From: Dehalococcoidia bacterium
GTDB lineage: Bacteria; Chloroflexota; Dehalococcoidia; UBA2979
Reading direction: 5' to 3'
Length of the DNA: 23,151 nt
NCBI GenBank assembly: GCA_004297315.1
Contig: SCTU01000113.1
Span: 1-23,151 of the forward strand
Shown piece by piece: positions 16,171-22,470 of this stretch; position 1 is the stretch's first letter, and each line of letters begins with the position of its first letter. The notes under the pieces were generated by a model, which saw nothing but the letters and a program-made list of their open reading frames with translations, ran no database searches and was not told the DNA's origin. The translations under genes were made by a program, and so were the position numbers.

Positions 16171-16682
16171 CCCAGCCGCCGCAGCCGCTCGTCGGGATCA
16201 TCATGGGGAGCGACTCCGACCTCTCCACGATGCGGGCCGCCGCCGACGTGCTGGCCGAGTACGGCGTGCCGCACGAGGTGCGCGTGATCTCCGCCCACCG
16301 CACGCCGCTCCAGATGGTCGAGTACGCACAGACTGCCGCTTCGCGCGGGCTGAAGGTGATCATCGCGGGCGCCGGGGGGGCGGCGCACCTGCCGGGCATG
16401 ACCGCCTCGCTCACCACGCTCCCGGTGATCGGCGTGCCGGTGCCCCTCGCGCTGCTGGACGGCCTCGACTCCCTGCTCTCGATCGTGCAGATGCCCGCGG
16501 GTGTCCCGGTCGCGACGGTGGCGATCGGGAATGCGAGGAACGCGGGACTGCTCGCCGTGCGGATACTCGGCACGCACGACACCGAACTCGCCGCGAAGGT
16601 CGCGGAGGCCCAGGCGGAGGTCCAAACGAACGTGGCGCAGAAGGACGCGCGGATGCGCGCGGAATTCCCCGTGGAGAGTTGA
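16167..16682 (+). CDS. purE: N5-carboxyaminoimidazole ribonucleotide mutase, class I
   Basis: 171 residues. It isomerises the PurK product N5-CAIR to CAIR. Signature motifs are intact: MGSDSD (13-18), SAHRTP with the catalytic His (42-47), the glycine-rich GAGGAAHLPGM (68-78), and the closing GNARNAGLLAVRIL (121-134). Pairing with purK identifies it as class I (mutase) rather than the class II AIR carboxylase. ATGA overlap with purK. The length is typical, and a charged C-terminal helix (AQAEVQTNVAQKDARMRAE) fits the octameric family. A third gene follows after 22 bp with its own ribosome site. Confidence 0.96.
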   Translation: MTQPPQPLVGIIMGSDSDLSTMRAAADVLAEYGVPHEVRVISAHRTPLQMVEYAQTAASRGLKVIIAGAGGAAHLPGMTASLTTLPVIGVPVPLALLDGLDSLLSIVQMPAGVPVATVAIGNARNAGLLAVRILGTHDTELAAKVAEAQAEVQTNVAQKDARMRAEFPVES

Positions 16683-16704
16683 GCGAGCCCCGAGGAGGCA
16701 ACTT

Positions 16705-17085
16705 GTGACCACTCCCGAGCGGGATGACTCCGGGCCTGACGGGCCTGCCGCCAACAAGCTCTGCATCGTCATCGTCCCGGACGGCGACGGCGACCGCCTC
16801 GTGACCGCGCTCTCGAAGATCAGCGTCGGGGCGACGCGTGTCGGGTCGTCCGGCGGGTTTCTACGGCGCGGCTCCGTGACGGTGTTCAGCGCCGTCCAGG
16901 CCGAGCGCGTCCCCGAACTCGTGGCGCTGCTGCAGCGGGAGTTCCCGGAGGTGGTGGAGCCGATGGCGCTCGCGAGCCTTCCCTTCGCCGACGAACTCGA
17001 AGTGCCGAGCGCGGCGACGGTCGACGTGCGCGTGGGCGGGGCGGTGCTTTTCGTGGTGCCGATGGAGCAGATGAAGCGCGTCTAG
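16705..17085 (+). CDS. Cyclic-di-AMP receptor-like protein (DarA/PstA family, PII-like)
   Basis: 126 residues from GTG 16705, six bases after GAGGAGG. After a ~17-residue polar extension it reads NKLCIVIVPDGDGDRLVTAL, then ATRVGSSGGFLRRGSVTVFSAV, a helix ERVPELVALLQREFPEVVEP and a closing VGGAVLFVVPMEQMKRV. The T-R-x-x-S-x-GGFLR-x-G motif is the hallmark of the DarA/PstA c-di-AMP receptor (PF06153), in which this loop contacts the nucleotide. The known family is a trimeric, ferredoxin-like fold of about 109 residues, so this is slightly long because of its N-terminus. The usual Thr/Asn positions (STGGFLR-x-G-N-T) are Ser here (SSGGFLRRGS), so nucleotide binding needs testing. It is last in the purKE operon and its stop faces the D,D-carboxypeptidase gene 20 bp away. 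Confidence 0.82.
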   Translation: MTTPERDDSGPDGPAANKLCIVIVPDGDGDRLVTALSKISVGATRVGSSGGFLRRGSVTVFSAVQAERVPELVALLQREFPEVVEPMALASLPFADELEVPSAATVDVRVGGAVLFVVPMEQMKRV

Positions 17086-17104
17086 CGGCGGCCGGACGCC
17101 CCCG

Positions 17105-18682
17105 CTACCACTGGTAGTTCTGGAACACCCAGTCGAGGAGTGCGACGGCGCTGTCCTCCCGGTAGCGGTCGTCCAGCAGCGCGACGAATACGCGATGCCC
17201 GTTGCGCACCGCAGAGACGACGATGGTGCGGCCCGCCTCGTCCGTGAACCCGGTCTTCACGCCGTCTGCACCTGGATAGCGCTGGAGCAGCGTGTTGGTG
17301 TTGTACAGCGCGATGTTCCGCGAACCGCTTGTCGTGCGCAGCGGCGCCCCGACAACCTCGCGGAACTGCGGCAGCGTCATCCCGTAGCGCGCCATCATCG
17401 CGAGGTCGTAGGCGGTGCTGCGATGCTGGGGCGAGCCGAGCCCGTGCGGGTCGGTGAACGTCGTGCCGCTGAGGCCGAGGCGGTGGACGAGCGTGTTCAT
17501 CTGCTTCACGAACGCCGCCTCGCTGCCCGCTTCGTATCTCGCGATGGCGATCGCAGCATCGTTGCCGGAGGGCAGCATCAGGCCGTAGAGCAGGTCTGTC
17601 ATGCTGTAGCAGTCGCCCGGGCGCAGCCCCATGACGCTGCTCCCGTCGAGCGCAGCCATGCGCTGCCCGTCCACGTCCACTGTCACGCCGGACGACAACT
17701 CCGTGCCTTCGACGGCGAGGATCGCGGTCGCGATCTTGGTCAGGCTCGCCGGCGGCCGGGGCGTGGTGGCGTTCTTGTCGTACAGCAGTTCGCCGGAGCC
17801 GCCGTCCACGATCGCGACGGCCGCCGCGCCCACCAGCGGCGCCGGCTTCAGCCCGATCTTCCGAGGCGCGGGCGCAGCGGGGACCGGCGACGGCACGGAA
17901 ACGACGGCCTGAGTCGCCGACGCCCGGCAGATGAGCATCAACGCGGTTCCGCCGGGGATCCGGCCGCCTGCGAATGCCGTCTGCCACTCGGCGTTGACGA
18001 AGTCCGGCACGCCCACCAGATATGACACGAGGCCCGCCCCGTTGGGGCGGTTCGCGTAGATCGCGGAGATCGTGCAGCCCTGCGACTCCGTCGCCGTTTC
18101 CAGGGCGTTCATCGTGCCGCCACCCCAGAGGGCGAGGTTCAGCCCGGTCGTCGAAAGCGTCGTATTCAGACCCGGCCTGACGGGGGCGACCGTGCTCACG
18201 CAGGCCGCTGTCCCCGCGCTTGGCCCCGGCGAGACAGCGCCTGCCGTGGCACCCCCCGAGGCGGGCGCGGGGCTGCCATAGGCGGCGAGATAGACATCGG
18301 CTACCCAGCCGGTGAACCCGCTCGCGGTGACGAGTTGCCAGCGGTACCCGTCGGCGTCGCTCGTGCCCGGAAGGATGGTCGCGGTGCTGCCGCTTGCCAC
18401 GCAGGTGAGGGGTGTGCCGCTCAGGCCTGCAGCGGGACGCACCCGGAGGCAATCGCCGTCCGCACGGACGACGGCAATCGACCCGACGGGGAGCGGATCC
18501 CGGCCCGCGGCGATCAGCGCGCTTTGCTCATGCGCGACGTCGGGCCCTTCGGCCGAGGCGGGGATGATCGGGAAGACGAGTCCGAGGAGGAGCGAGAGCA
18601 ACGCCGCCACAGTGGCGGCCCGCATCGGGCGGCGCGTGCAGCGATCCGCTGCGCGCGGCGAGAGGCGCCTCGAGAGGATCAC
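17105..18682 (-). CDS. D-alanyl-D-alanine carboxypeptidase (peptidase S11) with SH3-like and Cys-containing modules
   Basis: 525 residues from GTG 18680-18682, which has GGAG eight bases upstream; ATG 18623-18625 is the alternative and would give a shorter signal peptide. Order: signal peptide ending near FPIIPASA; a bacterial SH3-like domain (about 66-135, SIAVVRADGDCLRVRP...GWVADVYL); a Gly/Pro/Ser linker; a ~73-residue module with two Cys (about 180-252) shared with the TIG protein; then the S11 catalytic domain with SLTK (313-316, nucleophile Ser), SGN (372-374) and KTGFT (476-480). The family trims the terminal D-Ala from peptidoglycan peptides outside the membrane. No C-terminal anchor helix is visible; the protein ends soon after the catalytic domain. 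All three active-site motifs are intact, so activity is likely. Confidence 0.92.
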   Translation of the reverse strand: MILSRRLSPRAADRCTRRPMRAATVAALLSLLLGLVFPIIPASAEGPDVAHEQSALIAAGRDPLPVGSIAVVRADGDCLRVRPAAGLSGTPLTCVASGSTATILPGTSDADGYRWQLVTASGFTGWVADVYLAAYGSPAPASGGATAGAVSPGPSAGTAACVSTVAPVRPGLNTTLSTTGLNLALWGGGTMNALETATESQGCTISAIYANRPNGAGLVSYLVGVPDFVNAEWQTAFAGGRIPGGTALMLICRASATQAVVSVPSPVPAAPAPRKIGLKPAPLVGAAAVAIVDGGSGELLYDKNATTPRPPASLTKIATAILAVEGTELSSGVTVDVDGQRMAALDGSSVMGLRPGDCYSMTDLLYGLMLPSGNDAAIAIARYEAGSEAAFVKQMNTLVHRLGLSGTTFTDPHGLGSPQHRSTAYDLAMMARYGMTLPQFREVVGAPLRTTSGSRNIALYNTNTLLQRYPGADGVKTGFTDEAGRTIVVSAVRNGHRVFVALLDDRYREDSAVALLDWVFQNYQW

Positions 18683-18714
18683 AGTGCGGACTCCGGCCCC
18701 CACCCGCTGCGCGG

Positions 18715-18743
18715 AGGATAACCGGAGCGCCCCTGTCAGTGAA
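18715..18743 (-). promoter_or_regulatory. Possible promoter of the D,D-carboxypeptidase gene
   Basis: On the minus strand, TTCACT (18738-18743), a 17-base spacer and TATCCT (18715-18720) make a moderate sigma-70-like match. The predicted start of transcription is about 25 bases before the GTG at 18682. Confidence 0.35.
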
Positions 18744-18792
18744 GCCTCAACCGCCTCGCAGTGGCACAAATCTTCCGGGGAAAGGGGCGCTC
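18725..18792. repeat. Inverted repeat with perfect 10-bp arms
   Basis: GAGCGCCCCT at 18725-18734 is repeated in reverse complement at 18783-18792, with 48 bases between. It lies between the cupin stop and the D,D-carboxypeptidase start and brackets the candidate promoter. There is no T-tract, so a simple terminator is not supported. It could be a long stem in read-through RNA or chance in GC-rich DNA. Confidence 0.45.
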
Positions 18793-18794
18793 GC

Positions 18795-19109
18795 CTAGCG
18801 GCGCGGCCCCTCGAAGACGCAGGTGAACGTCACGCCGGTCGCCGTCTCGACGCGATGATGCACACCGCCGGGGACGATGTATCGCGCGCCGGGGACCAGC
18901 GGATGGCGCTGGCTGTGGTCCAAGTACAGCATGCCCTCGCCGGAGTTGCAGAGGTAGACCTCCGGCCATGGGTGCGAGTGGCCCCTGGTGCTCTGAGCCG
19001 GGTGCAGCACGGTCTCGGAGATCGTCGTGTCGCCGAACGCCATGTCACGTATGAGATAGCGGTGGTCGTCCGCCATCGTGCGCCACTCGAGTTGAGCGAG
19101 TGTGGTCAT
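18795..19109 (-). CDS. Cupin-domain protein, 104 aa
   Basis: A single small cupin barrel. The first cupin motif is GHSHPWPEVYLCNSGEGMLYLD with metal ligands H44, H46 and E50; the second is VPGGVHHRVETA with H84 (or H85) as the fourth ligand. All four expected ligands are present, so a bound divalent metal is likely. Single-domain cupins of this size are often sugar-nucleotide epimerases or isomerases, mannose-6-phosphate isomerase-like enzymes, dioxygenases or ligand-binding proteins; sequence alone does not choose. The ATG overlaps the glycosyltransferase stop by 4 nt, so expression is tied to that gene and to the upstream riboswitch-like leader, which makes a sugar-related role attractive but unproven. 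Confidence 0.87.
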   Translation of the reverse strand: MTTLAQLEWRTMADDHRYLIRDMAFGDTTISETVLHPAQSTRGHSHPWPEVYLCNSGEGMLYLDHSQRHPLVPGARYIVPGGVHHRVETATGVTFTCVFEGPRR

Positions 19110-20893
19110 GAGCCAGCCTCCACCACCATTGCCTCGACGGGTTCGAAACGTCGCGCCGCTTCATGGGCGGCCTCGTGCGCGGCCTCGGCGGCCGCCACCA
19201 TCTCGCGAGTGCCCTTCTCGGCGACCACGTAGACCAGTCCCTTGCCCCTTGCCAGCCGCCACTGGGCGTGCAGCGCAGGCATGCTCGCCCAGAAGAACGT
19301 GATGACGCCCATTGCAGGCCACATCACGTACTGGCGCAGCAGTCCCCAGCCGGTCATCCAGTGGGGACGCGCCGGACGGGTGCGGGTCTCGAAGACGATC
19401 AGCGCGATTAGCGGCAACAGGCAGATCGCAATGAGGAGGCCGTCGAGGTTCAGCCACATGCCGTTCTCGACGAGGCCGGTCTTGTCGAACGCGAGCCACC
19501 TGTCCACGTGGAACACGTTCTCGGGGTGCCAGCCGGGGCCGGGGATGTTGAACGCCTTGTGCGTCCACCACAGCGGCATCGACGCGCCGAAACTGCCCGA
19601 CATCTTGGCCGGGACGAGGATCCCGAGCGTGACGATGTACCACTGCGCCACCCAGAAGACGTGCGTCTTCGTCAGGGCCGACGTCAGCAGCAGCCGCCGG
19701 CCGAACGAGAGGGGGCCACGGCGGAACGTGGCGTTCCATGCGTAGGTGACGTCGCTCGCGCCCCAGGCGTGTCGCTTCGCCTGCTCGTAGTGCGCCTTGA
19801 GCGTGGCGAACGTACCGCCGGGCGCGAGGACGCAGTCGTTCCCGACGGGGATGTAGACCGGGTCGACGTGGACGCGGTCGCCGAGGGTGAAACACGCCTT
19901 CAGGTAGACGTGCCAGTCCTCCGGGATGACCTCCTCATCCCAGTAGTCGATCTCGTGCAGCATCGACCAGGAAAGGGAGTAGCACGAGGTGGGGAACTTC
20001 ACCGAGAAGGGAAGGACTAGGTTGGCCGTGCGGTTGATGCCGGAGAGGCCGTCCGGGATGCGCAGGGGCGCGGGGATGTCCCAGATGTTGTTGGAGTTGA
20101 AGATCGTTGGCTGCCAGAACGTGCGATACCGGTCCGCGGCGGTGAGGAACTGGTGGTTCAGTGCGACGAAATGTCGGGGGTGGAACACCGCGTCCGCGTC
20201 ACACGAGGTGACCGTGTACCGGGCGATGTCGTCGCCGCCCTCGATCAGCCGCCGGTACGCCTGACGGGCGGCCCAGGCTTCGTTCGAGCCCTTACCCGCG
20301 AGTTCGCCGGGCAGGCCCGCCGGGTGGAACGTAGCGAAGATCCCGGCGAACGCGCCCTGGAACTGGGCAACGAGGCGTCCCGACTTGCCCACCGCCTCGG
20401 CCTCGCGGGCCTCCATCGCCAGCACCACCACCACCTGGTCCGCGTTTGCCTGCGTCGCGAGCGAGCGAAGCGTGCGGGCTAGGCCTTCTTCGTGCTCTTT
20501 GTAGTTGGGGACGATGACGAGGTGGCGCGGCCAGTCCCAGGCCGCAGCATCTGGACGCGTGCGGGCCCAAGCGGCGTACTTGCCTCGCCAGTCGGTGACG
20601 GTCCACTGACGGATCCGCCGCAGGCCGACCCAGACCGCGACGCCGACGGCGTACGAGCGGATCACCCAGTAGACGAAGAACACGGTCAGCGCCAGGGCGA
20701 GGATCGCCGCGGTGGTGTGCGTCCACGGCGCCCAGAAGATCGAGGAGGCCATGGCCACAGAGAGGACCAGCGGCACCGCGTCCCCCACCCGCCACCAGAA
20801 ACGGGAAGCCGGGCCAAGTGGCGGCGCTGCTGCTTTTGAGAGTTGACGGCGCTGAGCACGCTGCTGCGCACCCAGGGCTGGAATGCTAGTCAA
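19106..20893 (-). CDS. Membrane glycosyltransferase, family 2
   Basis: 595 residues. Two N-terminal membrane helices (about 41-58 and 62-80), a cytoplasmic GT-A catalytic domain, and several C-terminal helices (about 405-430, 483-502, 522-542). Catalytic motifs: the nucleotide-binding strand HLVIVPNYKE (124-133), D-x-D in CDADAVFHPRH (231-241), the acidic pair in PEDWHVYLKACF (324-335), and QAKRHAWG (371-378), which resembles the Q-x-x-R-W motif of processive enzymes with His replacing part of it. This set suggests polysaccharide or glycolipid synthesis at the membrane. An Ala/Glu-rich tail ends the protein. The start is TTG at 20891-20893; its GGAG lies in a hairpin loop. It heads an operon with the cupin, behind a c-di-AMP riboswitch-like leader. 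Acceptor and sugar unknown. Confidence 0.88.
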   Translation of the reverse strand: MTSIPALGAQQRAQRRQLSKAAAPPLGPASRFWWRVGDAVPLVLSVAMASSIFWAPWTHTTAAILALALTVFFVYWVIRSYAVGVAVWVGLRRIRQWTVTDWRGKYAAWARTRPDAAAWDWPRHLVIVPNYKEHEEGLARTLRSLATQANADQVVVVLAMEAREAEAVGKSGRLVAQFQGAFAGIFATFHPAGLPGELAGKGSNEAWAARQAYRRLIEGGDDIARYTVTSCDADAVFHPRHFVALNHQFLTAADRYRTFWQPTIFNSNNIWDIPAPLRIPDGLSGINRTANLVLPFSVKFPTSCYSLSWSMLHEIDYWDEEVIPEDWHVYLKACFTLGDRVHVDPVYIPVGNDCVLAPGGTFATLKAHYEQAKRHAWGASDVTYAWNATFRRGPLSFGRRLLLTSALTKTHVFWVAQWYIVTLGILVPAKMSGSFGASMPLWWTHKAFNIPGPGWHPENVFHVDRWLAFDKTGLVENGMWLNLDGLLIAICLLPLIALIVFETRTRPARPHWMTGWGLLRQYVMWPAMGVITFFWASMPALHAQWRLARGKGLVYVVAEKGTREMVAAAEAAHEAAHEAARRFEPVEAMVVEAGS

Positions 20894-20897
20894 TGGC

Positions 20898-20917
20898 GGA
20901 ACCCTCTCCGGGGTTCC
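20898..20917 (-). promoter_or_regulatory. Hairpin presenting the ribosome binding site (candidate expression platform)
   Basis: A perfect 7-bp stem GGAACCC/GGGTTCC (20911-20917 with 20898-20904) and a 6-base loop CGGAGA just before the TTG start. The loop plus 3' arm contain the only close Shine-Dalgarno-like sequence. Its first two bases overlap the GGAGG (20916-20920) that can pair with CCTCC at 21074-21078, so the two structures compete. No U-run follows, which suggests control of translation rather than termination. Confidence 0.5.
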
Positions 20918-21078
20918 TCCTTACGCCGACGAGGTGAGCTGACGGGCTACGGGTGGAGGTCCCGCACGAGCCGTCCCCGGTTTCCCGGCTCCGGCCGTTA
21001 CGCCCCAGTAGTTGGTTCCCCCGTACTCACGGTGCTACCTGCACCGAAGTTTTGGCGTCTGCTTCAAACACTGGGAGG
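20916..21078 (-). ncRNA. Cyclic-di-AMP riboswitch candidate (ydaO/yuaA leader)
   Basis: The leader of the glycosyltransferase gene contains the conserved stretches I recall for the ydaO/yuaA class. These are GGGGGAACCAA followed closely by GGGGCGTAA (from about 21022 downward), a variable GC-rich hairpin (GAGCCGGGAAACCGGGG...), and near the 3' end CAGCTCACCTCG then GGCGTAAGGAGG. The ends pair as a P1 helix: ACGCC (21054-21058) with GGCGT (20923-20927), extendable by CCTCC (21074-21078) with GGAGG (20916-20920). In Firmicutes and Actinobacteria this class binds c-di-AMP and usually turns off cell-wall or osmotic genes. Class assignment is from remembered consensus and was not scored with a covariance model. 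It fills most of the 311-bp gap between the glycosyltransferase and lipoprotein genes. Confidence 0.75.
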
Positions 21079-21121
21079 ATCGTGCGGCCTTCGGAGCGGC
21101 AACGCAACCCCCTCACATTTT

Positions 21122-21127
21122 TTAATA
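21122..21127 (-). promoter_or_regulatory. -10 box candidate upstream of the riboswitch
   Basis: TATTAA on the minus strand in the most AT-rich patch of the gap. Transcription from it would begin near 21115 and include the whole aptamer. No convincing -35 is seen. Confidence 0.35.
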
Positions 21128-21204
21128 GCACAAATGGTCTAGAGATAGGACCGCCTCAGTGGCGCACGGTTGAATCTGCCGAACCCGTCCTACCTGTCCG
21201 GCCA

Positions 21205-22134
21205 CTACCGGATGCCGCTGTCGAAGGCCACATCCACGGTGCTCCAGAGCAGCACGCGCACCTCGAACGGCTGCGGTGCCGCCCTCGGCATCACGCCTCC
21301 CGCGGGTGGCTGCGGTGTGAGGACGTACGAGCCGGGGCCGAGGGGAATCGAGTACGTGCCGTCGGCCGCGGATTCGACGCGCGCGACCTCGCGACCGGCG
21401 GCGTCCCGGACTGTCAGGAGCGCCTGGTAGGGACGGTCAGGGCACGGGACGTCCTCGCGCACCACTGGGCACATCGGCCCGATGGTCACGCGCCCCCTCA
21501 CGCCGGAGAGGTTCGAGGGGCTCGCGGGTTGAGGGACTCCCGCCCGCAGGCTGAGGACGTACGTCGAGCCCGGTGACCCAGTCTCGACCTGGGCCTCCAC
21601 GCGCAAGTCGCCCAGCAACCCGGAGCCGAGGCTCCCGGCGGGCATCGCAAGCACCAGCGCGGCAACGCGTCCGTCCGCGTGGTCGCCGACAAGCCGGACG
21701 ACGATCTGGCCGGCCCAGATGCACTGCACCTCTGGGCGGCACCGGCTGTCTTCGATCACCTCGCGGAAGGTGACCGTCCAACCGGTACCGGCGACGCGGA
21801 CATGCTCCCCCAGGCGCAGCGATACCAGCCCATCAGGCTGCACGACCGCATCGCTGCCCCCACCGGAGGCCGGAGTCGGACTAGGGGTGGGCACTGGCGG
21901 GCTGCTCACTACGGGTGTGGGAGTAGCCGGGGGAGGCGTCTGCGTCGCGTTAGCCTCGCGTGTGGCCTCGGTGGTGGGAGAGGGCGAGGCGGCTGGGGGC
22001 GTTTCGCGCGGCGTCACCGTCTGAGGGTCATCGATACATGCGGTGAGGAGCACGGCCCCGGCGGTGATGGCGAAGGCCACCCGTCGCCACTGCGCGAGCC
22101 GAGACACCGCGCCGGGATGTGTAGCCTCAGACAT
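21205..22134 (-). CDS. Lipoprotein with P/T-rich linker and two extracellular domains
   Basis: 309 residues from ATG 22132-22134. Signal with lipobox LLTAC (Cys 33). A long Thr/Pro/Ala/Ser linker (about 38-92) typical of surface proteins follows. Domain 1 (about 98-200): GLVSLRLGEHVRVAG, then VIEDSRCRPEVQCIWAGQIVVRL, with a Cys pair (132, 138); 'DSRC...CIWAG' recurs in small exported domains of unknown function. Domain 2 (about 210-309): GVRGRVTIGPMCPVV...PCPDRPYQALLTVRD, then DGTYSIPLGPGSYVLTPQPP, which resembles carboxypeptidase-regulatory-like Ig folds. No catalytic residues recognised. An upstream in-frame ATG at 22185 would add 17 basic residues and spoil the signal, so it was rejected. 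No Shine-Dalgarno precedes the chosen start. Confidence 0.85.
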   Translation of the reverse strand: MSEATHPGAVSRLAQWRRVAFAITAGAVLLTACIDDPQTVTPRETPPAASPSPTTEATREANATQTPPPATPTPVVSSPPVPTPSPTPASGGGSDAVVQPDGLVSLRLGEHVRVAGTGWTVTFREVIEDSRCRPEVQCIWAGQIVVRLVGDHADGRVAALVLAMPAGSLGSGLLGDLRVEAQVETGSPGSTYVLSLRAGVPQPASPSNLSGVRGRVTIGPMCPVVREDVPCPDRPYQALLTVRDAAGREVARVESAADGTYSIPLGPGSYVLTPQPPAGGVMPRAAPQPFEVRVLLWSTVDVAFDSGIR

Positions 22135-22139
22135 ACAAG

Positions 22140-22328
22140 GTGAACGGCGGCGACGCCGTCTATGTTCCTCCGCCGGTAATCCCAAATCTCGCTCGCGAGG
22201 CCGCGGAAGCCGCCCGGGACGGCTCGATGCCGCCCGTGCAGTTCAAACTGATCCCCCCGGAGGCCCCGTTGACCGGGACAGAACGGGCGGAGTTGGCGGA
22301 TGGGCTGGCCCGCTCCCTGGGGGACTGA
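22140..22328 (+). CDS. Short ORF resembling the C-terminal part of a haem-binding domain; possible remnant
   Basis: 62 codons from GTG 22140, five bases from the divergent lipoprotein start. The second half (ARDGSMPPVQFKLIPPEAPL, then TGTERAELADGLARSLGD) matches the outline of the tail of the Haem_bd domain (PF14376): 'G-x-MPP-x-x-Y-x-L-x-HP-x-A-x-L-x-x-x-E', followed by a helix. The N-terminal half of that domain, including the CxxCH haem motif, is absent; the frame is closed by a stop at 22122-22124. The His of 'HPEA' is Pro here. No ribosome site is apparent. Either a small real protein of unknown role or a decayed fragment. Confidence 0.42.
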   Translation: MNGGDAVYVPPPVIPNLAREAAEAARDGSMPPVQFKLIPPEAPLTGTERAELADGLARSLGD

Positions 22329-22349
22329 GGCCCCGCTCTGCCGGGGTCG

Positions 22350-22377
22350 TTGACAGCGATGAAAACGTTCGTATTGT
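22350..22377 (+). promoter_or_regulatory. Promoter of the enoyl-CoA hydratase gene
   Basis: A perfect -35 TTGACA (22350-22355), a 16-base spacer and TATTGT (22372-22377). This is the best sigma-70-like promoter in the window and sits in an AT-richer patch. It gives a leader of about 85 bases. The rest of the 142-bp gap holds no gene; a small GC hairpin (22331-22346) before the promoter has no T-tract. Confidence 0.65.
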
Positions 22378-22470
22378 GACCGCACTCCCAGCGGTGCGGG
22401 TACGGCTCCCGCGCGTCGCCCTGGGAGGCAGCGCATCCGCCTGCTTCGGAGCGGCGCAAGGAGGACCCTG

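Noticed and set aside
17083..17107. TAGCGG/CCGCTA inverted repeat between convergent stops as a bidirectional terminator
   Set aside because: The arms are only 6 bp, made of the two stop codons and a few bases, with no T-tract on either side.
21117..21123. T-run on the plus strand as a rho-independent terminator
   Set aside because: No plus-strand gene ends nearby and no GC-rich stem directly precedes it. It is better explained as the AT-rich promoter patch of the riboswitch leader.
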